64,000 nucleotides of DNA, from assembly GCF_000023125.1 (NCBI RefSeq), contig NC_013037.1:3162001-3226000 (forward strand), read 5' to 3'. Shown in pieces: positions 16,548 to 26,487 of the stretch. The first letter of the stretch is position 1; each line of letters begins with the position of its first letter. This DNA is from Dyadobacter fermentans DSM 18053. Lineage in GTDB: Bacteria > Bacteroidota > Bacteroidia > Cytophagales > Spirosomataceae. The notes below the pieces were generated by a model. The model was not told where the DNA came from, did not search any database, and was given only the letters and a program-made list of their open reading frames with translations. Position numbers and translations under genes: made by a program.

Positions 16548-17993
16548 ATGAGCAAAGAAGAAGAATTGTTGGAGGAAATCACCAGTTCGGAATACAAGTA
16601 TGGCTTTGTAACTGATATTGAGGCAGATGAGGCCCCTGCGGGCCTTAGCGACGATATTGTCAGGTTCATCTCGGCCAAAAAGAACGAGCCGGAGTGGATG
16701 CTGCAATGGCGTTTGAAAGCGTACCATTTGTGGCTCACTATGGACGAGCCGAAGTGGCCTAATGTGCACTATCCCCCCATCGAATTCCAGGCTATCAAAT
16801 ATTACTCGGCACCGAAGAAAAAGAAGGCTGTCGAGAGCATCGACGATATTGATCCGGAACTGCGCAATACATTCGAGCGCCTTGGGATTTCGTTGAACGA
16901 GCAAAAAAGGATCTCCGGCATCGCGGTCGACGCGGTAATGGACTCCGAGTCGGTTTTCACGACATTCAAGGATACGCTGAAAGAAAAAGGCATTATTTTT
17001 TGCTCAATCAGCGAGGCGATCCGTGAGCATCCGGAGCTGGTGAAGAAATACCTGGGCTCGGTTGTTCCGCCGAAGGATAATTACTACGCGGCGCTTAACT
17101 CGGCCGTGTTCTCCGACGGATCATTCGTTTACATTCCCAAAGGCGTTCGCTGCCCAATGGAGCTTTCGACCTACTTCCGTATCAATGCAGCGGGAACAGG
17201 CCAGTTCGAAAGAACGCTGATCATCGGCGACGAAGACAGCCACGTGAGCTACCTTGAAGGATGTACAGCGCCAATGCGTGACGAGAACCAATTGCATGCT
17301 GCGGTGGTGGAAATTTTCGCACACGACAATGCGAACGTCAAATATTCGACCGTACAAAACTGGTATCCAGGCGATAAGGACGGAAAAGGCGGTATTTATA
17401 ACTTCGTAACGAAGCGCGGCCTTTGCGATGGTCCGAACTCTAAAATTTCCTGGACGCAAGTGGAAACAGGCTCGGCGATTACCTGGAAATATCCTTCGGT
17501 AATCCTGAAAGGCGACAACTCGATCGGTGAATTTTATTCGGTAGCTGTGACCAACAACATGCAGCAAGCCGATACCGGCACCAAAATGATCCACATTGGC
17601 AAAAACACCAAAAGCCGGATTGTTTCCAAAGGTATTTCAGCCGGAAAGAGCCAGAACTCCTACCGCGGATTGGTGCAGGTGTTCAAGAAGGCGGAAAAAG
17701 CGCGTAACTTCTCGCAATGCGACTCCCTGTTGCTCGGCGACAAATGTGGCGCGCACACGTTCCCTTACATTGAGGTGAACAACCCGTCGGCCACCGTAGA
17801 ACACGAAGCGACCACTTCGAAAATCGGCGAGGACATTCTGTTCTATTGCAACCAGCGCGGTATTCCTACCGAGCAGGCGGTTGCGTTGATCGTGAATGGA
17901 TATGCTAAAGAAGTATTAAACCAACTCCCGATGGAATTTGCCGTAGAAGCTCAAAAACTACTGGAAATCAGCCTCGAAGGAAGTGTAGGTTAA
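16548..17993 (+). CDS. sufB: Fe-S cluster assembly protein SufB
   Basis: A 481-residue scaffold protein of the SUF iron-sulfur assembly system. The conserved middle region ([44 protein letters not shown]) and the C-terminal [20 protein letters not shown] with later [20 protein letters not shown] are diagnostic. SufB works in a SufBC2D complex with the ATPase SufC. No sufC, sufD or sufS lies between it and the next gene, and a terminator follows, so in this window sufB stands alone. A TAttTTTG element lies about 75 bases upstream of the start, without a clear -33 partner. Confidence 0.97.
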   Translation: MSKEEELLEEITSSEYKYGFVTDIEADEAPAGLSDDIVRFISAKKNEPEWMLQWRLKAYHLWLTMDEPKWPNVHYPPIEFQAIKYYSAPKKKKAVESIDDIDPELRNTFERLGISLNEQKRISGIAVDAVMDSESVFTTFKDTLKEKGIIFCSISEAIREHPELVKKYLGSVVPPKDNYYAALNSAVFSDGSFVYIPKGVRCPMELSTYFRINAAGTGQFERTLIIGDEDSHVSYLEGCTAPMRDENQLHAAVVEIFAHDNANVKYSTVQNWYPGDKDGKGGIYNFVTKRGLCDGPNSKISWTQVETGSAITWKYPSVILKGDNSIGEFYSVAVTNNMQQADTGTKMIHIGKNTKSRIVSKGISAGKSQNSYRGLVQVFKKAEKARNFSQCDSLLLGDKCGAHTFPYIEVNNPSATVEHEATTSKIGEDILFYCNQRGIPTEQAVALIVNGYAKEVLNQLPMEFAVEAQKLLEISLEGSVG

Positions 17994-18014
17994 ACCATCA
18001 GATAAGATAATACG

Positions 18015-18052
18015 CAAAAAGCCTTTGATTCGTCGAAGGCTTTTTGTATTTT
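18015..18052 (+). terminator. Rho-independent terminator after sufB
   Basis: Arms CAAAAAGCCTT and AAGGCTTTTTG pair perfectly around a ten-base loop and are followed by TATTTTATT. It starts 22 bases after the sufB stop. Confidence 0.85.
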
Positions 18053-18093
18053 ATTGATCTTAAGTAAAGTTTTCCATCAACGATTTTCCCTTC

Positions 18094-20367
18094 ATGACCC
18101 ACGTTCCGCAACTAATCATTGACCTGTCGCTCATTTTGACGATGGCCGGTATCATTACCGTAATCTTCAAGAAATTGAAGCAGCCTATCGTGTTGGGTTA
18201 CATTCTGGCCGGATTACTTGTTGGTCCTAACTTCCATTTGTTTCCCACCATTACCGACATCAAAACCATCGAGATCTGGGCCGAGATCGGCGTGATATTC
18301 CTGCTCTTCAACCTCGGTCTGGAATTCAGTTTCAAAAAACTGGTCAAAGTCGGGAATACGGCTGCTATTACAGGTTTGTTTGAAGTGTCCATGATGCTCG
18401 TCACGGGTTTTGTAACCGGGCAACTGCTCGGTTGGAGCAAAACCGACAGCCTTTTCCTAGGTGGCATTATCGCCATTTCCTCCACCACCATCATTTTCCG
18501 CGCATTCGATGAGCTGGGGCTGAAAACACAGAAATTCACCCGCGTCGTGATGGGCATACTGGTGATAGAGGATTTGACGGCGGTATTGCTTATGGTCTTG
18601 CTTTCGACGCTCTCGCTTAGCCAGCAGTTTGCCGGTTTTGAACTCATCCAATCCAGCCTCAAACTGTTCTTTTTTCTGACGATCTGGTTCCTGGGCGGCA
18701 TTTTCGTGTTCCCTACCCTGCTTCGGCGCTACCGGCATCTGATGAACGACGAAAGCGTGCTGATCACTTCGGTGGCATTGTGCTTCGGAATGGTTTTTCT
18801 GGTTACCAAAGCGGGCTTTTCGGCTGCGTTAGGCGCATTCATCATGGGTTCTATCCTCGCCGAAACGACGCACGCCGAGAAGATAGAGCATTTGCTTAAA
18901 CCCGTAAAAGACCTTTTCGGGGCCGTTTTCTTCATTTCCGTGGGGATGCTGATCAACCCCGGCCTTTTGCTGGAATACGCAGTTCCGACGGCAATTCTGG
19001 TGCTCGTAGTGATACTTGGCAAAACGATGTTCGTCACATTGGGTGCGGTTATCTCCGGTCAGCCATTGAAAAAATCGCTGCAATCCGGCATGAGTTTATC
19101 CCAAATCGGCGAGTTTTCTTTCATTATTGCCAATCTGGGCCTTTCCCTGAAAGTAACGAGCGGGTTCCTCTACCCGATCGCCGTCGGGGTTTCGGTGATC
19201 ACTACGTTTGCTACGCCTTACATGATGAAGGCGTCCGAGCCCCTGTACGAATGGCTCGACCGGCGCCTGCCCGAAAAATGGCGGCATTATCTCAACCGGT
19301 ACAGCACCAGCACCGAAACCATCACGCAAACTACTCAATGGAATGAAATCCTGAAATCCTACGCCCAGACAGTGATTTTGAACTCCGTCGTCGTGGTGGG
19401 CATTATCCTGGCGTCGTCGCGCCAGCTGGCCGAGCAGCTACACACGCGCGTGCCTGAGACGTTTATCACCAATTCGGTACTTTTTGGCATTACATTCCTG
19501 CTTATTTCGCCGTTTTTGTGGGCTTTGGTATTTAAAAGAGGCAACAGGAAAGCCTATTCGGCCATCTGGCTCAGCCGGAAATACAGCCGCGGGCCGCTGC
19601 TCCTGCTTGAACTTTCCCGGGTATTCATCGCCATTCTCCTGATGGCCTTCCTGCTCAACTCGTTTTTCTCGACCAAAACCGCCTTCATGGTGGCGGGCGG
19701 CATCATGATATTGGGCTTTGCCATTTTTTACCAGCGGCTACAACAGTTTTATCACAAAATCGAAGACCGGTTCCTGCAAAACCTCAATGCACGCCAACTC
19801 GAAGGAAGCGGCAAATCCAAGCGCATTCTCCTGCCCTGGGATGCTCATTTTGCTTTCCTGGAAGTGAGCGCCGACTCGAACCTGATCGGCAAGAGCTTGC
19901 AAGAGCTCAAAATCCGGGAGAATTTCGGGATTAATGTAGTGCTAATCGAGCGGGGCAGCAAAACGATCCATCTGCCGCGGCCCACGGAAGTACTTTACCC
20001 ATGCGACCGCATCGAAGTCATCGGCACGGACGATCAGCTCGATATATTCCGGAGCCATATCGAGGTGAATACCAATGGCGACGTGTACATGGCGCACGAG
20101 GACAATGTGGTGCTGGAACGCGTGGAGGTGAAAACGCACCATAATATCCGCGGCAAAACCATCCGCGACAGCCAGATCCGCGAAATGACACACGGCATGA
20201 TCGTCGGGCTGGAACGCAATGGCGAGCGCATTCTCAACCCCGATTCTTCGATGGTGATCGAAAACCAGGATGTGCTCTGGATCGCGGGCGACCGGGAGCT
20301 GATCAAGGAGTTTATGGCCAACAAGCCGGCCAACAGTGAGGAAGAAATGGTAGCCGTTACGCGCTGA
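18094..20367 (+). CDS. Kef-type cation:proton antiporter with TrkA-C domains
   Basis: A 757-residue CPA2 family antiporter. Residues about 5-385 form the Na+/H+ exchanger core of 12-13 membrane segments (GYILAGLLVGPNFHLFPTIT, ISSTTIIFRAFDELGLK, AALGAFIMGSILAETTHAEK). A second hydrophobic block of about four segments spans residues 425-560, which is more than the simplest KefB plan. Residues about 595-740 hold two TrkA-C like domains, usually regulatory and ligand-binding. No TrkA-N (RCK nucleotide) domain is evident. It probably moves K+ or Na+ against protons in the cytoplasmic membrane. Its 3' end overlaps the convergent desulfhydrase gene by 11 bases. Confidence 0.9.
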   Translation: MTHVPQLIIDLSLILTMAGIITVIFKKLKQPIVLGYILAGLLVGPNFHLFPTITDIKTIEIWAEIGVIFLLFNLGLEFSFKKLVKVGNTAAITGLFEVSMMLVTGFVTGQLLGWSKTDSLFLGGIIAISSTTIIFRAFDELGLKTQKFTRVVMGILVIEDLTAVLLMVLLSTLSLSQQFAGFELIQSSLKLFFFLTIWFLGGIFVFPTLLRRYRHLMNDESVLITSVALCFGMVFLVTKAGFSAALGAFIMGSILAETTHAEKIEHLLKPVKDLFGAVFFISVGMLINPGLLLEYAVPTAILVLVVILGKTMFVTLGAVISGQPLKKSLQSGMSLSQIGEFSFIIANLGLSLKVTSGFLYPIAVGVSVITTFATPYMMKASEPLYEWLDRRLPEKWRHYLNRYSTSTETITQTTQWNEILKSYAQTVILNSVVVVGIILASSRQLAEQLHTRVPETFITNSVLFGITFLLISPFLWALVFKRGNRKAYSAIWLSRKYSRGPLLLLELSRVFIAILLMAFLLNSFFSTKTAFMVAGGIMILGFAIFYQRLQQFYHKIEDRFLQNLNARQLEGSGKSKRILLPWDAHFAFLEVSADSNLIGKSLQELKIRENFGINVVLIERGSKTIHLPRPTEVLYPCDRIEVIGTDDQLDIFRSHIEVNTNGDVYMAHEDNVVLERVEVKTHHNIRGKTIRDSQIREMTHGMIVGLERNGERILNPDSSMVIENQDVLWIAGDRELIKEFMANKPANSEEEMVAVTR

Positions 20368-21253
20368 GCGCTCCCTGTAACCCGCCGGTATGCACGGCCA
20401 CGATGGTCGTGCCCCGCTGAAAACACCCGCTTTTGATCAGATCAAACAGGCCATAGAACATTTTGGCCGTGTAAACCTGCTCCAACCGGACGTCGAATTC
20501 GGCTGCGAAGTCGTGCATGAAATCGAGCAGTTCCTCATTCCATTTGGCATAACCGCCGAAATGGTAGTCGGTCAGCAACGAAAGCGTTCCTGATTGCGTG
20601 TAACCATCCAGCTGCTGACGAATGTCGTCAGCCAGAAAATCGCCGCCTTTTAATGCAGAAAAAGCGAGAACATCGGCTCCGGCGGAGAGGATACCCGCCG
20701 CGGTGCCGCCCGTTCCGGCAGCGGTGGCTATGAAATCCGGCATTGCACCGAGCTGCTCTTTGATTTCGGATACCATTTCGGCTACGCCCTGCAAGGCAAG
20801 GCGCGTCGTGCCGCCCTCGGGAACAATGTAGGGCGCGCCGAATCTTTCCGAAAGCTGTGCGAGGTAATCAACCGAATCCTTTTGCCGGTACTCGGCCCTG
20901 GATACGAAATGCAGCTCCATGCCCTGCTCCCGGCAAAACCGGAGCGTGGGGTTTTCCTTGGCTTCTAGTTCCAGCCCTCTTACAATGCCAATGGTGGCCA
21001 GGCCGAGCGCGCGGCCTGCCGCTGCGGTTGCGTACAAATGGTTGGAATACGCACCGCCGAAAGTCAGCACCGCCCGCTCGCCGCGTGCTTGTGCGTCGAG
21101 CAGATTGTATTTCAGTTTCCGCCATTTGTTGCCCGAAACCGCCGGATGAATGAGGTCATCTCGCTTTACATAAAGCTGTACGCTAGCATTTTCAGTGTCG
21201 GCATTCGATAGCCGCTGCAAGGGAGTGGGTGCTGCCGGACTTAGTAAATCCAC
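20357..21253 (-). CDS. D-cysteine desulfhydrase / ACC deaminase family PLP enzyme
   Basis: A 298-residue tryptophan-synthase-beta fold PLP enzyme. The PLP lysine is in VSGNKWRKLKYNLLDA near residue 41. Also present are the GGAYSNHLYATAAAG block and the glycine-rich phosphate loop ATAAGTGGTAAGIL near residue 177. Enzymes of this family deaminate 1-aminocyclopropane-1-carboxylate or release H2S from D-cysteine; the two cannot be told apart here, although genuine ACC deaminases are usually longer. The start is probably GTG at 21253, matching the usual N-terminus. It diverges from the pseudouridine synthase gene. Confidence 0.86.
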   Translation of the reverse strand: MDLLSPAAPTPLQRLSNADTENASVQLYVKRDDLIHPAVSGNKWRKLKYNLLDAQARGERAVLTFGGAYSNHLYATAAAGRALGLATIGIVRGLELEAKENPTLRFCREQGMELHFVSRAEYRQKDSVDYLAQLSERFGAPYIVPEGGTTRLALQGVAEMVSEIKEQLGAMPDFIATAAGTGGTAAGILSAGADVLAFSALKGGDFLADDIRQQLDGYTQSGTLSLLTDYHFGGYAKWNEELLDFMHDFAAEFDVRLEQVYTAKMFYGLFDLIKSGCFQRGTTIVAVHTGGLQGALSA

Positions 21254-21291
21254 TTATTTTAATAATTTTGTTGATAGCAAATCAAAACAGA

Positions 21292-22323
21292 ATGTCCGAA
21301 GATCCAGTTGAAATTACCTCCGACGAGGACGATTTATTTGAACATTACCGCATTGTCGCCGACAAAGGCCAGAGCCTGATGCGGCTCGATAAATACCTGA
21401 ATCTTCATGTAGCCAACGCTTCCAGGACAAAAATACAAAACGGCATCGAAGCAGAAGCGGTGCGTGTGAATGGCCAGCCGACCAAAGCCAGCTACAAGGT
21501 GAAGCCGTTCGATGTAGTTACGCTCTCATTGCCCCAGCCGCCGCGCGATACCGAGATCATCCCCGAGAACCTTCCGTTGGACATCATTTATGAGGACGAT
21601 GTACTGCTGATCGTCAACAAAGCCGCTGGAATGGTTGTACACCCGGCTTTTGGCAACTGGACGGGCACGCTGATCAATGGCCTCGTTTACCATTTCCAGC
21701 AACTGCCTACCGGGCGCAATGGCGAAGGCCGCCCCGGTCTCGTGCACCGGATCGACAAAGATACTTCCGGCCTGCTCGTGATCGCGAAAACAGAATTTGC
21801 GATGACATTCCTCGCCAGCCAGTTTGCCGATCACTCAATAGAACGCACCTACCACGCATTGATCTGGGGCGAACCCAAAGCCGAAAAAGGCACCATTACC
21901 GGCCATGTCGGACGCAGCGCGCGCGACAGGCGTGTGATGGATGTGTATGTCGACGGAAGCCAGGGAAAGCACGCTGTAACGCATTATGAGGTGATCAAAC
22001 CGCTTCGGTACGTATCGCTGATCAAATGTAACCTGGAAACCGGGCGCACGCACCAGATACGCGCGCACATGAAGCACATCGGCCACCCGATCTTCAACGA
22101 CCCAATGTATGGCGGTGACAAGATCCTGCGCGGCGGTTCAAGCGGCAGTTTCAAAGCGATGGTCGAAAATGCATTCGGCCTTATCTCCGGCCAGGCGCTT
22201 CATGCCAAATCATTGGGATTTATACATCCTACTACACGAAAATGGATACAGTTCGACACCGAACTACCCGAAGGATTTCGAGCTATCCTCGAAAAGTGGG
22301 AAAACTACGTAAACTCTCAGTAG
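21292..22323 (+). CDS. RluD/RluA family pseudouridine synthase
   Basis: A 343-residue rRNA pseudouridine synthase from ATG 21292; the frame is open upstream to 21229 but those residues are not part of the family. An S4 RNA-binding domain spans residues about 30-90 (MRLDKYLNLHVANASRTKIQ). The catalytic domain follows, with the active aspartate in VHRIDKDTSGLLV near residue 164 and the TGRTHQIRAHMKHIGHPIFN block near 255. The domain order fits RluD, which modifies helix 69 of 23S rRNA, but RluC-like specificity is possible. Confidence 0.93.
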   Translation: MSEDPVEITSDEDDLFEHYRIVADKGQSLMRLDKYLNLHVANASRTKIQNGIEAEAVRVNGQPTKASYKVKPFDVVTLSLPQPPRDTEIIPENLPLDIIYEDDVLLIVNKAAGMVVHPAFGNWTGTLINGLVYHFQQLPTGRNGEGRPGLVHRIDKDTSGLLVIAKTEFAMTFLASQFADHSIERTYHALIWGEPKAEKGTITGHVGRSARDRRVMDVYVDGSQGKHAVTHYEVIKPLRYVSLIKCNLETGRTHQIRAHMKHIGHPIFNDPMYGGDKILRGGSSGSFKAMVENAFGLISGQALHAKSLGFIHPTTRKWIQFDTELPEGFRAILEKWENYVNSQ

Positions 22324-22374
22324 GAAGTAGTATATTCTCGTTTCTTAACCTTTCTAATCAATAAACCGCTTACC

Positions 22375-22818
22375 ATGAATATTTCGACCAGGCAAGGGAC
22401 AGCAGAGGATATACCCGCAATTTTTGAATTGGTGAAGGAGCTTGCGATCTACGAAAGAGCATTGAACCAGGTCACCAATAATGTTGATAAATTAACCCGC
22501 GACTACAACGAAAAACTGTTCGATTTTTTCGTTGCCGAAGTGGACTCAAAGATCATCGGGCTCTGCTTGTATTATTATCGATACTCCACCTGGAAAGGCA
22601 AGCGGCTTTATATGGAGGATATTATCGTCACCGAATCAATGCGTGGCAACGGAATAGGAAAGATTCTGTTCGATGCGACGGTGGTAGCCGCTAAAAATGT
22701 AGGCTGCACCGGGATGATGTGGCAGGTACTCGACTGGAACACGTCGGCGGTCAACTTCTACCGCAAGTACGGCACAAGCTTCGATAATGAATGGATCAAT
22801 TGTAACCTGGACTTTTAA
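22375..22818 (+). CDS. GNAT family N-acetyltransferase (SSAT-like)
   Basis: A 147-residue single-domain GNAT enzyme. The acetyl-CoA loop is RGNGIGKILFDATVVAAKNV near residue 85, and the conserved aromatic stretch is YYYRYSTWKGKRLYMEDIIV. The C-terminal WNTSAVNFYRKYGTSFDNEW matches spermidine/diamine acetyltransferase-like proteins. The natural substrate could be a polyamine or another small amine. It is 51 bases downstream of the pseudouridine synthase gene and probably co-transcribed, ending at a shared convergent terminator. Confidence 0.88.
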   Translation: MNISTRQGTAEDIPAIFELVKELAIYERALNQVTNNVDKLTRDYNEKLFDFFVAEVDSKIIGLCLYYYRYSTWKGKRLYMEDIIVTESMRGNGIGKILFDATVVAAKNVGCTGMMWQVLDWNTSAVNFYRKYGTSFDNEWINCNLDF

Positions 22819-22845
22819 GGTCACAGGCTAGTGAAGTGATATAAA

Positions 22846-22884
22846 AAGGCCGGACCCGGTTGCTATTGCAACAGGTCCGGCCTT
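22846..22884. terminator. Bidirectional terminator overlapping the 3' end of trmD
   Basis: Perfect 11-base arms AAGGCCGGACC and GGTCCGGCCTT enclose a 17-base loop. An A run precedes it and a TCTCTTT stretch follows. It serves the plus-strand GNAT gene. Its right arm lies inside the last codons of trmD, so on the minus strand the stem begins before the trmD stop. Confidence 0.85.
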
Positions 22885-23540
22885 CTCTCTTTCGTTCTTT
22901 TGAGCGATTGCTCATAACGCCACTCCTCGATCTTCGCTTCATGCCCCGACATCAGTATTTCGGGCACTTTATGGCCTTCGAAATCAGCCGGGCGGGAATA
23001 TACAGGCGGAGCCAGGAGGTTATCCTGGAATGAGTCCGTCAATGCGGAAGTTTCGTCATTCAGCACCCCCGGAATGAGTCGGATAATGGAGTCGGCCAGC
23101 ACCGCGGCAGCCAGTTCGCCTCCTGAAAGCACGTAGTCTCCAATGCTGATTTCCTTTGTTACAAACAGATCGCGCACGCGCTGGTCGACGCCCTTGTAAT
23201 GCCCGCAGAGCATCATCAGGTTGCCTTTCAGCGAAAGCTGGTTCACCATGCGCTGCTGCATTTGCTCGCCGTCCGGTGTGAGGTAAATGATCTCGTCGTA
23301 CGTACGCTCCGCCTGCAATGCACGGATGCAGCGCGCGATCGGCTCGATTTGCAACACCATGCCCGCACCGCCGCCGAATGCATAGTCGTCGATCGTGCGG
23401 TGCTTGTTGGTGGAATAATCGCGGATGTCGTGGATAACGACTTCCACATGATTCGCCTGCTGTGCCCTTTTCAGGATAGAATGCGCAAAAAAGCTGTCGA
23501 GCAAGCTCGGTACGCAGCTCAATATATCAATCCGCATCAT
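22863..23540 (-). CDS. trmD: tRNA (guanine37-N1)-methyltransferase
   Basis: A 225-residue SPOUT methyltransferase that adds a methyl group to N1 of G37 in tRNAs using S-adenosylmethionine, preventing frameshifting. The start [20 protein letters not shown], the knot region [18 protein letters not shown], and [20 protein letters not shown] are diagnostic. The C-terminal domain ([20 protein letters not shown]) is complete. Its start overlaps the end of rimM by 14 bases, so the two are translationally coupled. It is the last gene of the rpsP-rimM-trmD operon; rplS, often fourth, is absent here. Confidence 0.97.
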   Translation of the reverse strand: MMRIDILSCVPSLLDSFFAHSILKRAQQANHVEVVIHDIRDYSTNKHRTIDDYAFGGGAGMVLQIEPIARCIRALQAERTYDEIIYLTPDGEQMQQRMVNQLSLKGNLMMLCGHYKGVDQRVRDLFVTKEISIGDYVLSGGELAAAVLADSIIRLIPGVLNDETSALTDSFQDNLLAPPVYSRPADFEGHKVPEILMSGHEAKIEEWRYEQSLKRTKERRPDLLQ

Positions 23541-24087
23541 CGGGAATGCTATCAGATGAGTTATCGAGATACACTTCCAGGAGACCTTCCGGCAGGTTTA
23601 CAAGCAGCGATTTGGCATCCTTATCCGCTTTGATCACAATGTCATTTGCAGTAGGGATCAGCACTTCCGAGCCCTGGAAGTCCATCGCGATCAGGTCCTG
23701 GCCATTCAGCGAATAGACTTCCCGAACGATGCCGAGATCGCCTTTCGTTTGATCTACTACTTTAAAACCTTTGATTTCGTGATAGTAGAATTCGTCTTCG
23801 CCCAGCTCGGCCAAGTCTTCCAGCGGCATGTAAAGTGAGCTTCCTACCAGCTTTTGCGCCTTTTCAATGGTGTCGATATCCTCAAAAGTGACGATCGCAT
23901 TGCTTTGCTTCTGCAAATTGATCTCATCCACAAAGTAAGGGACCAGTTCGCCTTTAATCTCGACGTAAACCGTTTCCAGGTCTCCGTAATCTTCCGGATA
24001 ATCCACATCCAGATAAATCACCACATTGCCGGCAGTCCCGTGGGTCCGCACGATATAGCCCAATAAATAACAGTTATCCTGTGTCAT
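23527..24087 (-). CDS. rimM: Ribosome maturation factor RimM
   Basis: A 186-residue 16S rRNA processing factor that helps fold the 30S head and binds uS19. The N-terminal RimM domain begins [20 protein letters not shown], with conserved GxxG surroundings. The C-terminal PRC-barrel domain includes [20 protein letters not shown] and [20 protein letters not shown]. Length is typical. Order with rpsP upstream and trmD downstream is the conserved operon arrangement. There are 90 bases between rpsP and rimM. Confidence 0.95.
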   Translation of the reverse strand: MTQDNCYLLGYIVRTHGTAGNVVIYLDVDYPEDYGDLETVYVEIKGELVPYFVDEINLQKQSNAIVTFEDIDTIEKAQKLVGSSLYMPLEDLAELGEDEFYYHEIKGFKVVDQTKGDLGIVREVYSLNGQDLIAMDFQGSEVLIPTANDIVIKADKDAKSLLVNLPEGLLEVYLDNSSDSIPDDAD

Positions 24088-24177
24088 TTGCGGGAATTCT
24101 TAGTTTGGTTCTGTATAAAACAATATGAGTCTGTGCGGAAAACCGACAGACCCATAGCGCAATGTATGTACATTAAA

Positions 24178-24771
24178 TTATTCTGCTGACTCTTCCGCAG
24201 TAGCATCGGCTTGTGGAGCTTCGGCTGCGTCGGTAGTTTCTGCTGCGTCGGTAGTTTCTGCTGCGTCGGCAGCTTCGTCAGCCACTTCCTCAGTTGCAAC
24301 TTCTTCCGCAGGAGGAGTGTTTTTCTTAGCGATAGCCTCAGCACGAGCCTCGTTAACTTTACGTTCAGCGTCCAGTTTCGCTTTTTTGTCAGCGTCTTTC
24401 TTCTGTGCCAAGGTATCGGCAGCAGTAGTTTTACGATCTGTTTTCGAACCTTTCCACTCTTCAAAACGTGAATCGGCAACGTCCTGCGAGATTGCACCTT
24501 TCAATACACCTACTTGCAAGTGTTTGCGGAGCAATACGCCTTCGTGTTGCAAAATCGAACGCGCGGTGTCAGTCGGCTGAGCACCTTTCAAAAGCCAGTC
24601 AACCGCCTTGTCTGATTGCAGAACTACGGTAGCAGGCTGTGTTCCCGGGTTGTAAATACCCAATTTTTCGATGAAGCGACCATCACGTGGTGCTCTGGCA
24701 TCTGCGACTACGATATCATAGATCGCTTTCTTTTTGCGTCCCCGACGCGCTAATCTGATTTTAACTGCCAT
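24178..24771 (-). CDS. rpsP: 30S ribosomal protein bS16 with long acidic C-terminal tail
   Basis: A 197-residue protein whose first 85 or so residues are the bS16 core ([20 protein letters not shown], then [20 protein letters not shown]). Typical bS16 is 75-95 residues; the rest here is an Ala/Glu/Lys-rich extension ending in tandem DAAETT units coded by an 18-base DNA repeat. Extended forms are known in Bacteroidota, but this end is repetitive and probably disordered. It binds 16S rRNA in the 30S body. It is first in the rpsP-rimM-trmD operon. Confidence 0.97.
   Translation of the reverse strand: MAVKIRLARRGRKKKAIYDIVVADARAPRDGRFIEKLGIYNPGTQPATVVLQSDKAVDWLLKGAQPTDTARSILQHEGVLLRKHLQVGVLKGAISQDVADSRFEEWKGSKTDRKTTAADTLAQKKDADKKAKLDAERKVNEARAEAIAKKNTPPAEEVATEEVADEAADAAETTDAAETTDAAEAPQADATAEESAE
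24225..24275. repeat. 18-base tandem repeat inside rpsP
   Basis: Nearly three copies of TGCGTCGGTAGTTTCTGC encode repeated DAAETT on the minus strand. The third copy has diverged slightly. Confidence 0.75.
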
Positions 24772-24865
24772 TTGTGAATTTGTTATGGTTGGGAGCTCGT
24801 CCCGTAATTAAACAGGGTGCAAAGGTACGCAAAACTTTCCTGCTTTTGAACATTGGACAATAAAA

Positions 24866-24891
24866 AAGGGAGACAATTTCTTGTCTCCCTT
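24866..24891 (-). terminator. Rho-independent terminator after the OmpA-family gene
   Basis: Perfect 11-base arms AAGGGAGACAA and TTGTCTCCCTT flank a four-base loop, followed on the minus strand by TTTTATTG. It begins about 20 bases after the OmpA-family stop and separates that gene from rpsP. Confidence 0.85.
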
Positions 24892-24911
24892 CAAAGTGTT
24901 TCCCATAACTA

Positions 24912-26420
24912 CTAGCGGCGGAAACCAGCCGGGTAAGTAGAGCGGATTGTATTGTTAGGCAGGATCTTGATCTCAACGCGACGGTTAGATTGAAGACCTT
25001 CCACAGTTGTGTTTTCTGCGATCGGGCGATATTCACCGTAGTACTCAGCGATGATACGGCTAGGATCTGTAAGTCCGGCGCGAACCAGGAAGCGTTTCGC
25101 TGCATCCACACGGCGACGTGACAGGCTTACGTTATAAGCGTCGGAAGCACGGGCATCGGTGTGACCTACGAGTACGATGCGGCAGTTGGTACGCATGTTC
25201 AACAGTTCAACCACTTTGCTGAGTGTTTCTTTCGAAGCATTGCGGATGATCGCTTTGTCAGTATCAAATTCGATGTTGCTGAACAACGCTTCGCATTCGT
25301 CTTTCGGCAGGTTGTTTTTGATCGCGTCGCGGATGATTTTGTCGATATCCAATGCAACACCACCACCTGATACGATGCTACCTGCTGGCGTGTTCGCTTC
25401 TTTGTCGAACAGGTCGGCTACGCCGTCACCATCGGAGTCAGTGTAAAGACGTGGGTCAACCGGCTTAGGCATGTTTGCTTTTGCGATTGAATCCGCATCG
25501 TTCATGGTCGGGTTGTAAGGAACCGGGATCAGCTGTTGCGGGTTAGCCCAACGCAGGTGGTAACGACCAGCAGCTGCATCGTATTTGCCGTCTTTTGCTC
25601 TCACTGCATTTTTACCCAGTTTGTAGGTCAATGCGAGTGAAACCATTCCGTAAGCATCGTTTCTTGAATCACCTTTGTTGAAGGTCCAGATTCCTTGCTG
25701 CGTAACGTAGTCGCTAAGGTCGCCTACTGTTGCATCCAGTTTTTCGGTGTTTACGAAGTTATGCGTGTAGTCGATACCGATGTCAAACCGCGAAGAAAGT
25801 TCGTAATGCAATGCAAAACCTGCTGGAACTACCCATTCACGTGTGTAAGTAGAACCGTCGCGTTCCCATTTACCGGCTGTTTTCGAGCTGGCGTCGGTGT
25901 TGGTGGAGAAGCTTCCGTCGATACCTTTCGTAACGTTGGTATAGTCGATGTCGGTGTGGTAGTAAATGATACCCCCTCCCAAATGCGCATCCAGTTTCCA
26001 GCGGCGGAACTTGTTATACCCGAACAGCAAACGGTTGACATTCAACGTTCCATCCAATGTCAACTGAACAAACGAAGGGCTGTTGAAGGTAGCGCTGTAA
26101 GTGTCACCGGTAAGTGAGCTGTAATGATTGTCTTTGGCACCTTGCAAGCGGCCGTTAAAGCCGGTCAGCTGGATACCAAAAAGCGGCGTAAGTTGCTTGT
26201 TTACTGAAAGCCCCCACGCGCCTGTTAATTCTTCCCGGTCTCCACGCTTGAAGCCATTGTACTGGGTCAAATCTCCGAAGAATTTTGTAATACCTCCGTA
26301 ACCTGTAATTGACCACGTATTCATTTTGTTTGGTCCTTCATACGTACGGTTTTGAGCGTGCGTATTGTAACTCAGGAGGGTAGAACAAAGTAAAGCAACG
26401 TAAAGATTCTTTTTCTTCAT
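24912..26420 (-). CDS. OmpA family outer membrane protein
   Basis: A 502-residue protein started at ATG 26420 (MKKKNLYVALLCSTLLSYNT); a GTG three codons upstream is less likely. A signal peptide ends near residue 23. Residues about 30-280 look like an outer membrane beta barrel with many alternating aromatic strands. A calcium-binding thrombospondin-type linker (TDSDGDGVADLFDKE) lies near 330. The OmpA peptidoglycan-binding domain spans about 380-495 (VLVGHTDARASDAYNVSLSR). It anchors the outer membrane to the cell wall. A TATATTTG element lies 28 bases upstream of the ATG. Confidence 0.93.
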   Translation of the reverse strand: MKKKNLYVALLCSTLLSYNTHAQNRTYEGPNKMNTWSITGYGGITKFFGDLTQYNGFKRGDREELTGAWGLSVNKQLTPLFGIQLTGFNGRLQGAKDNHYSSLTGDTYSATFNSPSFVQLTLDGTLNVNRLLFGYNKFRRWKLDAHLGGGIIYYHTDIDYTNVTKGIDGSFSTNTDASSKTAGKWERDGSTYTREWVVPAGFALHYELSSRFDIGIDYTHNFVNTEKLDATVGDLSDYVTQQGIWTFNKGDSRNDAYGMVSLALTYKLGKNAVRAKDGKYDAAAGRYHLRWANPQQLIPVPYNPTMNDADSIAKANMPKPVDPRLYTDSDGDGVADLFDKEANTPAGSIVSGGGVALDIDKIIRDAIKNNLPKDECEALFSNIEFDTDKAIIRNASKETLSKVVELLNMRTNCRIVLVGHTDARASDAYNVSLSRRRVDAAKRFLVRAGLTDPSRIIAEYYGEYRPIAENTTVEGLQSNRRVEIKILPNNTIRSTYPAGFRR

Positions 26421-26447
26421 GGGAAACACGCGTTATGTGATTCAATT

Positions 26448-26474
26448 CAAATATAGCATTGTAAATAAATTCAA
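26448..26474 (-). promoter_or_regulatory. Bacteroidota-type promoter for the OmpA-family gene
   Basis: On the minus strand TTG (26474-26472), 16 bases, then TATATTTG (26455-26448), matching the TAnnTTTG -7 element. Spacing is a little short for the class. It ends 28 bases before the ATG at 26420. Confidence 0.55.
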
Positions 26475-26487
26475 AAATCAGAAAAAA

